Assembly: GCA_024734555.1 (NCBI GenBank) | Contig: JANPWX010000354.1 | Location: forward strand, 22,656-86,655 | Length of the DNA: 64,000 nt | From: Trochalopteron elliotii | Lineage: Eukaryota > Chordata > Aves > Passeriformes > Leiothrichidae | Direction: 5' to 3' | Part shown: positions 12,001 through 23,820 of the stretch, one piece after another | How the letters are laid out: the number at the start of each line of letters is the position of its first letter | Position numbering within the stretch: the first letter of the stretch is position 1 | Notes under the pieces: generated by a model | Seen by the model: only the letters and a program-made list of their open reading frames with translations | What the model was told of the DNA's origin: nothing | Database searches by the model: none | Made by a program: the position numbers and the translations under genes

Positions 12001-12659
12001 TTCTGTGGAGGCAATTACTAAGGCAGAAATGGCCTATTCCCCATTGGCTTTTAGGCTCAGCTTACTGACATATTACAAGCAGGCTTACCATGGTCATTAA
12101 AAACTGATCTGGGATTTATTGTACCTCTTTAAACTCTCAGTACTTTGAAAAGTATTGAACAGAAAGGAATACAAGGTGAAGTTACAAAAGGATCCAACGA
12201 AGCAATCAGGGGAAAAATAGGCTTAATTTATCCCAGCAAGGCCCACCAGAAGCGCCACAAAAATATTTGAAATTGAGCTTCGAGTCCTTAATAGAGATCA
12301 CTCCCATGAGCTATTAATCATATCAAATGGAAACACTTCTAAGCAGAGGGTTTGGGAACAGGAGGGACAGCACCACGAGATTACAGGGCAGAAAACAAAG
12401 CCAAGGTTTTAAGTCTGCCAATAATAACAAAATATCTGCCTGGCGCAGCAGACAAGAATGAAAAGAAAAAAAACTTCAGCTACAGCAACTTTTCTTGCCT
12501 AGATCCCAGTCACCTGCAGAGCAAGCAGGAATTTCCTCAGAGCCTGGTGTCCACCCTCAGCTCAGTGCACAGCTCAGGGTCTGGGCAGCCCCTGGGGAGC
12601 TGCAGCACCTGGGCAGGGGAGCCCAAAAATTCCTGTCCTGAGCTCACAGCAAGGCCAGG
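9081..12659. other. Unique noncoding DNA
   Basis: No gene, LTR or CR1 is recognised. The piece 9100-9250 (AATTAATTAATTGTAGCC and flanks) has regulatory-like texture. About 10860-10925 faintly resembles the 3' end of an old amniote CR1-type repeat (GAAATCCTGG followed by a TTCAAGTTAATAAC-like core), too weak to call. A-rich tracts lie near 11138-11147, 11181-11191, 11257-11280 and 11870-11882. Confidence 0.4.
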
Positions 12660-12975
12660 AGGGGAGGAATCCAACCCAGGGGATGTGAGCAGGACTGGCC
12701 AAGAGGAGAGGAATCCCAGGAAGAGAGGAATCCAGGGAATGTGAGCAGGACTGGCACAGGAGCAGAGGAATCCATCCCAGGGAATGTGAGCAGGACTGTC
12801 CAGGAGGAGAGGAATCCATCCCAGTGGATCTGAGCAGGACTGGCCAAGAGGAGAATCCAGTGGATATGAGCAGGACTGGTGAGGAGGAGAGGAATCCCAG
12901 GAGCAGAGGAGTCCAGGGGATGTAAGCAGGACTGGCCAGGAGGAATCCAGGGGATGTGAGCAGGACTGGCACAGG
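12660..12975 (+). repeat. Irregular minisatellite, GAGCAGGACTGG-centred
   Basis: Seven occurrences of GAGCAGGACTG or AAGCAGGACTG, spaced about 40-65 bp apart and joined by AGGAGAGGAATCC and CCAGGGGATGT pieces. Unit length varies because the AGGAATCC part is itself reiterated. The array is open on the minus strand in three frames, giving proline/serine-rich spurious proteins up to 221 residues. Confidence 0.88.
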
Positions 12976-14176
12976 CAAAGGTCAGTGACAACATTTCTGT
13001 TCCTCACCTGCACCCAACCCTCAGCCCTGACCTGCTGCATCCTCTGGGATGTTTGGTTGGAGTATTGGGACATCCCTGATGTCCCTTCTCTCCTCTCCTC
13101 GTGGGGTTTGTCCTTTCCATGGGGTGAGTGGCTGTTCAGAGAGCTGGGGTGGGTTTTGTATCTCCTGTGGTCACCTCTGAGAACCCCCCTTGGTGTAGGC
13201 ACAAAGCCCCCTGAGGGTCAGAGGTGCCTCAGGGGGTTTCCAAAAGAGTGGGAAGAAAGCACCAGTCTCCAGTTTTATCAGCAATTCTCGACTAACAGAC
13301 CATAATTACCTGGAAAATGCACCATATCTTTGGTTTTAATTCTCAAAAATAAGTGGTAATTTGGTTGTCTTTCAATCTGTGAATGGGCATCGGATTTGTC
13401 ATGGATGGTGGCTCAGAACCTTTCTGAAAACCTCACTAGAGAGGTTTGAGGGTTGTTGATCTAAGAACTAAATGTCATTTCTGCTTTGGAAGTCGTCAGA
13501 AGCTTCCTCCAGATGATTCTGACAGACACAACATGCATTTGGATGTTGTACAAGATACTAGGTTGGTCAACACTCATTTTAAAGGATATGTTTTAACATA
13601 ATATTAATTTCCAACCTGAAACCAAATTATTACAGGTAGTCTGAAAGCACAGCCTTTTTGTCAAGTTTGCATTTTCCAGAGAGATTTGTCACTCTAAAAT
13701 TCTCTTTACTTTTCCCCAGGAATAAACTGAACTGTATTTGAAAATAATGGCTTTAATTGTAATTGGCATATCTGAGCCTACAGCTAGTGCCAGTCACTTT
13801 ACTAAGTGACATTACTTATGACACTGGCAAGATCAGAGTCTTTTATCACTTTTTTTTTTTAATTATTAATAGGAGACAAATTTCCAACCTTCTCTAATAT
13901 CTGATTATCTCCGGATAACTGGAGACTGGTGAAGATGGAAGATCACATCCAGAATTGGGGCCCCATCAGTAATCCCTAAAAATCCACAGTGTTCAGAGTG
14001 CAGAAACTTCTCCAGATGAGCAGAAATCCAAAGGTTTAAATCCCCCTGGGCTAAAGGGGCTGTCAAAGGATTGCTGTGTATAAATCAGGGGTAAGAAACT
14101 CTGCCATGGAAGTGGGGACAGCCCATGACCTCAACGTGTATTTTTGGGGTCTGGTGGCATCCTGTGCAGCAAAAGT
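12976..14176. other. Unique noncoding DNA with a perfect hairpin
   Basis: Mostly single-copy. CCCCCTGAGG at 13207-13216 and CCTCAGGGGG at 13227-13236 form a perfect 10-bp stem with a 10-nt loop. About 13730-13900 is AT-rich and regulatory-like (TAATTGTAATTGGCATATC). No gene is recognised. Confidence 0.5.
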
Positions 14177-14395
14177 GGATCCATCCATCCGTCATTCATC
14201 CATGGATCCATCCATCCATCCATGGATCCATCCATGGATCAATCCATCCATCCATCCATCCCTCCCTCCCTCCATCCATCCATCCCTCCATCCATCCATC
14301 CCTCCAACCCTCCATCCATCCATCCCTCCATCCATCCATCCATCCATCCATCCATCCATCCATCCATCCATCCATCCATCCATCCATCCATCCAT
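14177..14395 (+). repeat. Microsatellite (ATCC)n
   Basis: About 219 bp of ATCC/CATC tetranucleotides, imperfect at the left (GGATCCATCC and CCTCCCTCC interruptions) and nearly pure from about 14325. The 4-bp period keeps several frames open on both strands, giving His-Pro-Ser or Met-Asp-Gly-Trp repeats that are not genes. Confidence 0.96.
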
Positions 14396-15317
14396 AATCA
14401 GAATTTGTCTAAAATCTCCTTCCCATCAGACTGAGCCCATCCAGACCCTCTCCTCCTCCTGGGAGCAGGCACAGCATTGATTCCCACTTCCCCAGTAATA
14501 CCTCAGGCTGTTCAAGTGCTCTCAGGATCCTTTCCAAAGGGGCTGCAGGCATTTGGGGGTCTCTGTCAGCCCATCAGAGGGCAGATACAGGGATCCCACA
14601 GCAGATCCCATCCTGTGTTCTCTATGAGCTCCAGCTGGGATGATGCATTCCCATAACACCAACATCATGGTGCACAAACCCTTCCAGAGTTTATATTTCA
14701 ACACCAGACCCTTTATTATTAAAACACCCATTATTAAAACACCATTATTATTAAAACACCCCTCAGAGTCCAAGACATCCACAATTCTGCTGTTAGAGAA
14801 GTTCTTCATCCCCTGCTGATTATTTTGACTGCTTGTACAAAAGTTGTCCCAGACTCAATCTCACATTGGCGTGCCCCTATCTAAACCTGAGTTCCCCCAG
14901 CATCCTCAGCTGGGTGACACTGTGTGCAGAATGTTTTCATAATTGTTATTTTTTAAAATGTATTTTCCATAAAATCCAGAGGCAGAACTGGCCTCTGGAC
15001 AGAGGACTGAACTGATCTTAGAACAGTTCTAAGAAAAGTTGGAAAAACTGATCAACACTGATCCCACTTTCCCATGGTCAGGTGGACTGCAATGCACAGA
15101 AGTCAAAGCTCAGAAGTAAAGCTCCAAACACACAGGGTAAGTCAGAAAGAGAACACATTTAATTCATGTTTTCCATTGCTTTGTCCATCTGTATAGCCAG
15201 CAACATCTTCCCTCACAGACAGCTGATGTCAAGACTCAGCTGAAACATTTCCAGGATCATTCCTTAGTGCATGCAAGCAGATTTCCAAAACTGTGAAAAA
15301 TAATTAATAATTTGGGG
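14396..15317. other. Unique noncoding DNA
   Basis: No gene recognised. A short tandem repeat of the ATTATTAAAACACC type (about 3 copies) lies at 14712-14761. Confidence 0.5.
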
Positions 15318-15515
15318 TTTGGGAATTTCAGTGTGAAAAGTCTCCAAATAGACTTCCTTGTCCCACAGAGTGAGCTGAAGCATCCGTGAGTTTTTTACTG
15401 TAAACTCCCATTGATTTCCATGCCATGCCCAAAGAGCCCTGGCATGGAAGCAGGTTCCCATTCTACTATTAATTAATTAAATTAAATTAAATTCCCAATT
15501 ACAGTTCTGAGGTGC
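15318..15515 (+). repeat. Dispersed repeat, copy 1 (pair with 18182-18369)
   Basis: This 198-bp segment is closely similar, in the same orientation, to 18182-18369. Both begin TTTGGGAATTTCAGTGTGAA and end CCCAATTACAGTTCTGAGG. This copy has an extra ATTAATTAAATTAAATTAAA expansion near 15465-15490. Inside it TCCATGCCA and TGGCATGGA form a 9-bp inverted repeat (about 15417-15448), which is degraded in the other copy. The family is not recognised. It could be an old transposon or a local duplication. Confidence 0.85.
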
Positions 15516-18181
15516 CAACTGCTACCTCCTCCAGGTGACCTCCATGAGTCCCCTCCAAGCTGAATTATCCCATGAACACGTGGAAAGCTGCTGTGGCACT
15601 GGTGTTAAGGATGTCATTTAGCAGGCTCAGAGATGAACCCTGCAGCAGGGAGGAAGGAGTTAGAGGAATGCAATTTAAACCACATTTTCCTGGCAGATAA
15701 TGTGTGTGGTTCTCCCAGGAGGAACACTCATGACCTATTCCAGTCACAACCCTTATTTATAGGTGGTGCTGGAGTGAATGAAACCTGCTGCTCCGTGGTG
15801 AGGAATTTCTGTGATGCAATAACTGAAGCAGCCATCACAGACAATCAGGTCCCTGTATGATTCTGCATGAAAACAACTCGAGGATTCTGTCTGAACTAAG
15901 TGATTTACAGCAGAGAAATATTTCTCCCTGCTACCCAGAGGGCCCAAATTGAATTTTGGATGGAGCAGCTGTAGTTCTGAAGGACTGCTCTGTGTCAATC
16001 CAGCTCTTGACAGCAGCTGAGCTGGGAGAAGGAACAACTCTTCTGATTTTGCCCTTTTCCTGCAGATTGGCACAAGCACTTCTGAATCCAATCCCAAGCC
16101 TAAAACCAAATCTTCAATGTTTATGCCAGAAACTCAGGGGAAGTGTGCAGGAAAGAGCAGATTGTGAATAAAGAACCTGAACCCACAGGAGAGAGTTCCT
16201 AGGCTCTTCTGAAGGGAGCAGGTGGGGCAGAGTTCACCTGTCCCTGGTGGAATGAACCTCCCTGAATTACCAAACCAAAAAAATCAGGTGCACAAAAAGA
16301 GATGGGAAGCTCAAACTGCAAAGCTCATGAGAGATTCTGACTCTTCAGACAAGGTCCAAGGAACAGAGCAGGAAAATTGAAGATACAAACCTAGAAATAA
16401 ATGGCAGCCAAAAAGCTGCCCCTAACTGATTCATGGGGAAGTCCAAGTGGAATTGGTTTGCACAAGCTTTTCAGTTTGCTTCGACTCAAAAAGGTGCAGA
16501 AAGCCTTGGCTGATGTCCCCAGGATGCCCTGACCTTCTCTTTTTGATCCATTTTGCTGCTGCCCACACCACATTTGGAGCAGGCACCTGCCCCCAGTTTG
16601 CACCCAGAAAAACAACAAACAAAATCTCATCTCTCCTCATGTTCAGGAACACCCCTTCTCAAACTGTTCTCCCCAGTTAAAACTCTGTAAAACTCTTTTA
16701 ATCCCAGCTGAAAACATGGAGGAGGAGGAGGATGTAGGGCATAAGTAACACCCAGCTGAGGCTGTTGCATGGAGTATTTTCTCTGTGACCCCAGTTCATT
16801 AGAGGGAAAGCAGTGATTTAAACTACCCAGCTCACCTCTTCCAGAGCTGTAGTTTATAATCATAAATCAGGCATGTGACTACCTGGAGGCACGGGGAGTT
16901 TGCTGTTACAGAGCTGCGAGGGAAGGAAAGTTCCTATTATTGGATCATGCAGCAGACATTGGTGCTTGAAATTTCCACTTACACTACATTAGCTCGAGGC
17001 AGTTCATTTGCTAAAATAAAAGAAACAAAGTGTAAAATATTCACTGACTTGCTCAACAAAGCAATCAACGAAAGGGAGAAAGAGAAAGAGGGAGAGAGAG
17101 GAGGGAGTGTGGTTCCCCCTCCCTGCTATCACACTGTTGATAAATACCATTAATGTTTAAAATTATCTCCCCCATTCGGTTTAAATTTGAAAGTATTAGT
17201 GGCATTATCAGTCTGTCTATCCATCTCCCTTTATTTTTTATTTTTTTTTTGTCTGTCTCCTACTTCTATTTTGTGTGAAATTTCCAGAGATGAATCCCAT
17301 TTTCTATTAATTCAATGGCTGTCACCTTGCATTGCATCATGCAACCCGGATCACAACAACGAAATCTAAGGGCTTAAATTAATAATATTGCAACACATCA
17401 CTTTGTAAAGCCTCCTGCTCGTCCCTGCCCAGCCAGCTCAGGTGCTTTGCCCTCCAGTCTCTGCTTTCCCTGGCAGCTCTGGCTGGGATTGCACCTCTGC
17501 AGATGCAAACAATCCATAATTGGTGACTGAACCCTCTGCCTGGGTGCTGGATGGAGTTGCTTTAATGGGGTGTTGAGGTTTAACAAGATGTTCTTTTTGC
17601 TTAAAAAATAAAATAGTTGGGGAAAAAAAGCTTCGGGGGAATAGGAGATCTGTGTTCTCTGAGTGGCATTTTCCACACCTACAAATAAATGCTGACAGGT
17701 GACTCTATTGCATTACAATTGCCTTACATACAATGTCAGCTAAAGCTACATGGAAAGTCAGCATCTTGGAGCACCTCTGCATCGTGAAACAGCTGAGAGA
17801 TCTGCTTAACTAGTACAAGTTCAGCTGTAATTTCATTAGAGCCACTAATTCTCAAATAGGAAAGGCAAAAAAAAAAAAAAAAAAGCCAAGATTATGTGCA
17901 AGTAAATCATCAGAACCACTACAAATTCAGGAAGGGATAAAACATTTTGCCTAAAGGGAAAACACACGAGATCAAAAATACATCCTCCCCAACATCTACT
18001 GCTGTTATTCAGGCATGTCTCCCATTATGTTTTGTCGTGTAGAAACAAATCCAATCCTAGGGATCTGCACTTGGAGTTCTTATTTCCTAAAAGAAAGGAT
18101 GAAAAAAAAAGAAAAAAAGAAATATGACCAGGAATTATTCAGCGGCCGAGCTGAAGCATCAGAGATTTGGAATTTCAGGAA
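15516..18181. other. Unique noncoding DNA
   Basis: No gene, LTR or CR1 is recognised. It contains a purine-rich GAGAAAGAGAAAGAGGGAGA patch near 17075-17100 and an A run at about 17868-17884. Confidence 0.5.
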
Positions 18182-18369
18182 TTTGGGAATTTCAGTGTGA
18201 AAAGTCTCTAAATAGACTTCCTTTTCCTACTGAGTGAGCTGAAGCACCCATGAGATTTTACCGTAAACTCCCTCTGACTTCCATGCCATGTCCAAAGAGT
18301 CCTGGCACTGAAGCAGGTTCCCATTCTAATGGGAATTAAAATGAATTCCCAATTACAGTTCTGAGGTGC
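18182..18369 (+). repeat. Dispersed repeat, copy 2 (pair with 15318-15515)
   Basis: Direct-orientation partner of 15318-15515, 2.86 kb away. The match starts and stops abruptly on both sides (AGGAATTTGGGAATTTC on the left, CTGAGGTGC on the right), as expected for a mobile or duplicated unit. Confidence 0.85.
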
Positions 18370-20257
18370 TGGACAGATGTTCAGCTGGGAGTGCCCACCT
18401 TGTTCTCCCCTTCCCTGGGAGCCTGGAGGAGCTGTAGGAATTTTCCTCAGGCTGACAACCAGATGAGGGAAGGCCTTGGTGAGCTGATGGGCACAGGATG
18501 AGAGGGGATTCATTAGGAAGCTGCTAATCAGCAAATAACTTCCAGCCCAACCTGCTGAGTGTAAATGCAAATTTACCACCTTTGGAGCCGCCTCGTTGTA
18601 CAGCTATTGATTTATGTTGGAAGGGGAGTTCAAAATTTAAAATAATATTAATAAAAAAAAAGGAGCACGACTCCCTTGTCCAGGTGTCTTGGGGGAATCT
18701 CTCGCTGCAATTTTGATCTTTGTGTTCCAAAAGCCTTGGAGAGAGTCAATCCAGGTAACTTAAAAGTGAGATATCATCAGAAAGGGTTTGGAAATAAAGT
18801 CTTTGCCTTGTCACATTAATGCGGCCCTATCAAGTGGCAGTTTATCAAGAGGCAGCTCACAAGGTTTTAATGAGCATGCTGCCTGTTCTTGTACAATACT
18901 AATTAATCCCATTTTTTCACACTGGTGTGATTGCTTCATGAAACCCGCATTGTTTTATGCTCAGCAGCAAAGCGGGCTCTCACTGATTAAATCTCCTTCC
19001 CAGAGCTGGAGCCTGACAACTGAATTATACCTTGCTCAAAATAATAATGGGTATCAGCTAATAAATACGGTTTAACACACACAAAACTATGCAGCCAAAA
19101 TCACACCACAAAATAGGAGTTTGACTTATAGGCACAGCAGTGTTTCATTAAACATCTGTATTATAATTCACTGCTTTTCCAACTGATGTAATAACTTAAT
19201 TGATGAGAACAAAGACAAGCTTATTTATTCACCCAATTGCTTGCTCCTTGACTAACGTTTTTCCTCGGCGTTATTGTGGAAATAAATATGCAATATTCTT
19301 TTTATAGAAGTCTAATTTAGGCCCCTTTTTTTTTTTTTCCCCCTTATTGAGGAGTCAACATCACAATCTGTTTCTGACAAGTTCTTGCTGCAGCAAAAAG
19401 CAAGAGGCATTATGATAAGACAGCGGCGTGTTGTTTACCCTAATGCTCAGACATTCCTGCAAAGGTGAGAGAGGTGTGATGCTTCAGGCACTTAATAATG
19501 AATAATTGTCTGCAAATTTACATCGCAAGGTTCAAAAAAAAGCTTGTTTTCTCTCTTTTTTCCTGTTTCCCAGCTCTCCAGCATGATTTAAAAGCTGCTT
19601 CCACCTCAGCCAGGGGAGGGAGAGCTGCAAAGGACTAATGAGAGCAGCAGCACTTCTCCCTGCAAGACCAAATCAAATTAGGGAGGAAATAATTTGGGGG
19701 AAATAAAAAATATTTCTTTCCCCCAGCTGACAAATAGAACAAATTATGATTATTTTTTTTCTCTCTTTTATGAATGGCAGAATAAGATTTGACCATCTTA
19801 TCTTAAACAAGTCTTGTTTTGCTTAAGAAACCTCTGAAAAGAGACTCTTCCACTTAGGACTTCCTTCAAGAAGTGCTCCCCGCTGTCAATAAAGCAGAAC
19901 AGCCATCATTAACCTTGGATTTAATGTAGATTTATCTATGGAGCTTTGGATGCCCTGGGAGAAACTGTTTATTATTTATCTCTCATTTGTAAGAGTGCCT
20001 GCAAAGTGTGAGGAATTTTACAGCTGGATCTAAAGAAATAAAGAGGAGGATTTTCAGGGGAGAAGCAAGAGTCCCATCTCCAGCCTCTCCAGTGCCATTA
20101 ACTGAATCTTGCAGCTGCATTTAATGGGAGAAAAAAGGAGTGGAAGTTTCAAAAATACATAATATTTATCCCTACCATCACCTTCTGGAATATTTGCAGT
20201 CTGAGGAGTCTCTGTCAAGAGTTAGACCAGTAGAAAAAAACACTTCTGGGATAAAAT
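18370..20257. other. Unique noncoding DNA, candidate conserved block
   Basis: About 18780-19340 is repeat-free, AT-rich and dense in motifs such as TAATTAATCCC and CAATTGCTTG. It has retained CpGs (ATGCGGCCC near 18819, CTCGGCGTTATTG near 19263), a texture typical of conserved noncoding elements near developmental genes. No coding evidence. Confidence 0.35.
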
Positions 20258-20452
20258 TATTTTCCATTAATTGCTTTATTAATGCAATTAATTATACATA
20301 TAAACATAATATTAATTATATTTAAATATAATAATGTATAAAATAATATATAAAATATATAATTTTGCATATACATATACATAATTTTATATATACATAC
20401 ATATATATTTAAAATTATATATAAATAAATATATAAATTTATATCCATTAAC
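20258..20452. repeat. AT-rich low-complexity region
   Basis: Nearly pure A/T with imperfect TATA, ATATAAA and AATATATA runs. The minus-strand open frame here (Tyr/Ile/Asn-rich) is compositional. Confidence 0.9.
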
Positions 20453-20878
20453 TTCTATTAAATTCTCTCATGTAAATTTTTGCACTGGGCTTTGCTGTTG
20501 TTACAAATCTTGGTGAAATTAGAATTTCTATTGCTTTAGGAATTACTCTGGGCCCTTCTGGAAAGAAAGCTGCAGCAATAAATCAGAAGGGGCCATTCAG
20601 TCAGAAAGGATACACAAGAAGGTGCTATCAGATAAGTCTGGGACTAAGATAAAAATAAAATAACAGTTTTAAAGTTGTGCTGCTTTTTGAGAGAAACACC
20701 GAAACAAGCAACAAGACAGCTTAGGAAATATGAGGAAAAAAAAAAGTAAATATCCCTGTATGTTCACTCATTCCAATTCCATTGCAGTTGCCAAAATGTC
20801 AAACCCCCTTCCAAATCTCCAGCTGATGCACAGCAGCAGAATCCCACAGGGATCTGCTCCAGATCTCCCCTCCAGACA
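20453..20878. other. Unique noncoding DNA
   Basis: Nothing recognised in this stretch. Confidence 0.5.
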
Positions 20879-21824
20879 GGATCAGCACTCCCAGAGGGTT
20901 GGGAATGATAGTGGGAGTGGATCAACATTTGGATCAGCATTCCCAGTGGGTTGGGAATTTACTGGGAGTGGATCAGCCTTTCCAGAGGGTTGGGAGTGTG
21001 ACTGAGAGTGGATTAACACTTCCAGAGGGTTGGGAATGAGACTGAATCAGCATTTCCAGAGGGTTGGGAATGCGGCTGGGAGTGGATTTAGCATTTCTAG
21101 AGGATTGGGAATGTGACTGGGAGTGGATTTAGCACTTCCAGAGGGCTGGGAATGAGACTGGATCAGCATTTCCAGAGGGTTGGGAATGCGGCTGGGAGTG
21201 GATTTAGCACTTCCAGAGGGCTGGGAACGTGACTTGGACTGGATCAGCATTTCCAGAGGACTGGGAATATAACTGGGAGTGGATCAGCATTTCCAGAGGA
21301 TTGGGAATGTGGCTGGGAGTGGATTTAGCACTTCCAGAGGGTTGGGAATGAGACTGGATCAGCATTTCCAGAGGACTGGGAATATAACTGGGAGTGGATC
21401 AGCATTCCCAGAGGATTGGGAATGTGACTGGGACAGGATTTAGCACTTCCAGAGGACTGAGAATGAGACTGAATCACCATTTCCAGAGGGTTGGGAATGT
21501 GGCTGGGAGTGGATTTAGCATTTCCAGAGGGTTGGGAATGTGACTGGGACAGGATTTAGCACTTCCACAGGACTGAGAATGAGACTGGATCAGCATTTCC
21601 AGAGGATTGGGGATGTGGCTGGGAGTGGACTTAGCATTTCTAGAGGGTTGGGAATGTGACTGGGAGTGGATTTAGCATTCCCAGAGGGTTGGGAATGTGA
21701 CTCGGACTGGATCAGCATTTCCAGAAAGTTGGGAATGAGACTGGATCAGCATTTCTAGAGGATTAGGAATGTGACTGGGACAGGATTTAGCATTCCCAGA
21801 GGATTGGGAATTGGCTGGCAGTGG
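20879..21824 (+). repeat. Minisatellite, 24 units of 34 or 40-41 bp
   Basis: Twenty-four tandem units share CATTTCCAGAGGGTTGGGAA followed by TGNGACTGG. Two length classes exist: a 34-bp form ending GAGACTGGATCAG, and a 40-41-bp form ending GACTGGGAGTGGATTTAG. They are often ordered short-long-long, giving a higher-order period of about 115-116 bp (for example the short units starting the 4-5-6, 7-8-9, 12-13-14, 15-16-17 and 18-19-20 triplets). Unit variants (GCGGCTGG, ATAACTGG, GACAGG) recur at matching positions, showing amplification of multi-unit blocks. Confidence 0.95.
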
Positions 21825-22839
21825 TTGTCCAGGGCCAGGATTCCTGCCCTGTCTGTCCTGGCTGTGTTATTCCAGCAGGAATCACAGAAGGACAGAGGCC
21901 AGCAGAGCAGAGCAGCTCAGCTCAGCTCTCCCCAGCTCAGGGGGGAAAAGCAGGACTTGGCAGAGGCAGAAGTTCCCGGGGAATCAGGCACTAAATCTAT
22001 CCCACAAATATCATAACTCCCTGACAGATCCAGCTATAATTAGATCATGACCTATGTCTGATATTAGAACTCAATTTGTAGAATTGATGTGCCATATGAA
22101 ATAAAAAGAATTAAGGAGAATAATTAATTCCTATTAGGAAAAACAATATTAAACCATCTGCAAGGATGACTTCTCCATGTGCAAGTACCACACATATTGG
22201 CATAAAAATGCCCAAACAACTTATTTATACTTTTATATATTAAAATACATGAAAAACACTTTGGGGGCCCAGATGCAAACTATTTTTAAAAATTTGCTCG
22301 TAAGAGCAGAATAATTTGAGTCTATCCCTATATAAAATAGCTACCACATTATTTTCTAATAATTCTGTTCAGAAAAAAAAAAAACCCAACAAAAAACCTT
22401 TCTCTTCTTCTAGAGAATCTAATTATTCAGTGACAGCAGTTGGCTGACTTGGGCACAACACAACATGTCAATTTTCAGTTGCTTACACAGTATCACAGAA
22501 ACTGTTAGAAATTGTTTTGAAATCTGGCATACTTTGCAGTCATCCTAATTCCTCCAAGTGAGCCAAACCTGATTACATTTGGCTCACCCACAAAAGATCT
22601 GCAAGATGAGGAGAAGAACTCAAAAAGATGAGGAAAGAGACTCAAAAAAAAAAAAAAAATCAACAAGATTTCTTTCTCCCTGCAGCTTTCAGCTCTGCTT
22701 GGTGCAGCAGCAATTCCCCATCTGTGGGAAATGGGATGGATTGGAGCTTGCTGAGCTAACCTCAAATCCCCAAACTTTTTTTATTTTATTTTTTAATTTT
22801 GGAAATATTGATGCAGCACCTACAGGAGGAGATTATAAA
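21825..22839. other. Unique noncoding DNA
   Basis: AT-rich single-copy sequence with A runs near 22373-22384 and 22644-22659 and a T-rich tract near 22778-22800 just before the CR1. No gene recognised. Confidence 0.5.
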
Positions 22840-23030
22840 TGCCCTGGAGGAATTTAAGAGACTGAGGGGAGCTCATCACATCATTCCTGGTGAGGGGCAG
22901 CTTCAATTTCTGCTCTGGTGGTGCAGGGACAGGAGCCAGGGGGTGGCTGGAGCTGTGTCAGGAAGGGTTTTGGTGGATGTTGGAGGGTGCTGGGCACTGC
23001 CCAAGGAATGGGCACAGCCCCAAGGCAGCC
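22840..23030 (+). mobile_element. CR1 LINE 3' region, left part of a split element
   Basis: The segment follows the avian CR1 3' untranslated region: GAGGGGAGCTCATCACATC, then GGCTGGAGCTGTGTCAGGAA, then GGGTGCTGGGCACTGCCCA and a CACAGCCCCAAGGCAGCCAG end. It breaks at about 23030, and the expected continuation (CAGAGCTCCAGGAGC) is found at 23500. The CR1 is therefore interrupted by 23031-23498. It has no reverse-transcriptase coding part and is a 5'-truncated copy, as usual for CR1. Confidence 0.8.
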
Positions 23031-23498
23031 AGGGATGCCTGAAGTTTTATCTTTCATGTATTTCAGGTTCTGTGCTGCCCAGGGGTGCAGCTCTGAGCTC
23101 ACAGTCAGTGTCACTCAGCTCTGCACACAGCAGGGACACAAAACAAATCCTTTTCCTGCTGCACACCAAGGACAACTTTCAGCCCAACAGCACAAACAAG
23201 GGTGGGCTGGAGGGAGGAACAAGCAGGATGGGACCTCACAACCTGCAGCTGGAACTGGACAATTCAACCCCAATATGCAAATGGACCAAAACTTATAAAA
23301 GTGTGAGACCTCCTGACTATTGTCCATTTTTGTGACCATTTTTGGTCCATTTTGTGACCATTTTGGGTCCACCTTGGGTGTAGCCCTGGTCAGGCTCTTG
23401 TCCTGCCCAAGGTGGACCCTAAAGGCCTTTCAATAAATCTCTACTTTGTTCTCCAGCTCTGTCCAGTCTCTGTTCCAGCTCAGCCCTCCCAAGGCATC
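23031..23498 (+). mobile_element. LTR-like insertion within CR1
   Basis: About 468 bp interrupt an otherwise collinear CR1. The insert has LTR architecture on the plus strand: a TATA box (TATAAAA, 23294-23300), a polyadenylation signal AATAAA at 23432-23437, then a T/C-rich U5-like tail of about 60 bp. A CCAAGGCAGCC / CCAAGGCATCC similarity sits at the two junctions, but no clean short target duplication with TG/CA ends could be fixed, so boundaries are approximate. Internal tandem copies of GTCCATTTTTGTGACC (about 23321-23372) are present. No internal retroviral genes are seen, so it is a solo LTR. Confidence 0.65.
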
Positions 23499-23612
23499 CC
23501 CAGAGCTCCAGGAGCTGCCACGGATGCCCAGGGTGGGATTTTTGGGGTCTCTGTTGCACCAAATGATCCCTGTGGGTCCCTCCCAGCTCAGGGTATTTCT
23601 GATGGGATAAAT
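23499..23612 (+). mobile_element. CR1 LINE 3' end, right part of a split element
   Basis: Continues the CR1 at 22840-23030: CAGAGCTCCAGGAGC, GGATGCCCAGGGTGGGATT, TTTGGGGTCTCTG, AATGATCCCTGTGGGTCCC, TCCCAGCTCAGGGTATTTCT and a terminal TGATGGGATAAAT in place of the usual short 3' repeat. This is the standard order of an avian CR1 3' end. Confidence 0.82.
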
Positions 23613-23820
23613 CCCCTCCTCCAGGAGGCAGTTGCTAATTACACACTCATTAACTCTGCTAAAGTTCCAACCTGCAGCCCCCACATCCAGCACCAAGCCC
23701 AGCACCTTCACCCTCCCCAGGGCTGGGATATATTTGGGATAAACCAGCTTTGGAATGTGGCAAAGAGAGCAGGTAAAGCACTCCAGGGGTGAGCAGGGAT
23801 TCCATGGCACAGGGAGCTGA

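Noticed and set aside
12537..13202. 221-codon minus-strand frame
   Set aside because: Proline/serine-rich translation of the irregular minisatellite; two other minus frames over the same bases are also open.
14177..14395. CRISPR-like or other spaced repeat array
   Set aside because: Repeats are directly adjacent with no unique spacers. The same holds for all other arrays here, and the genome is vertebrate.
22799..23335. 178-codon plus-strand frame
   Set aside because: Crosses from CR1 3' noncoding sequence into an LTR.
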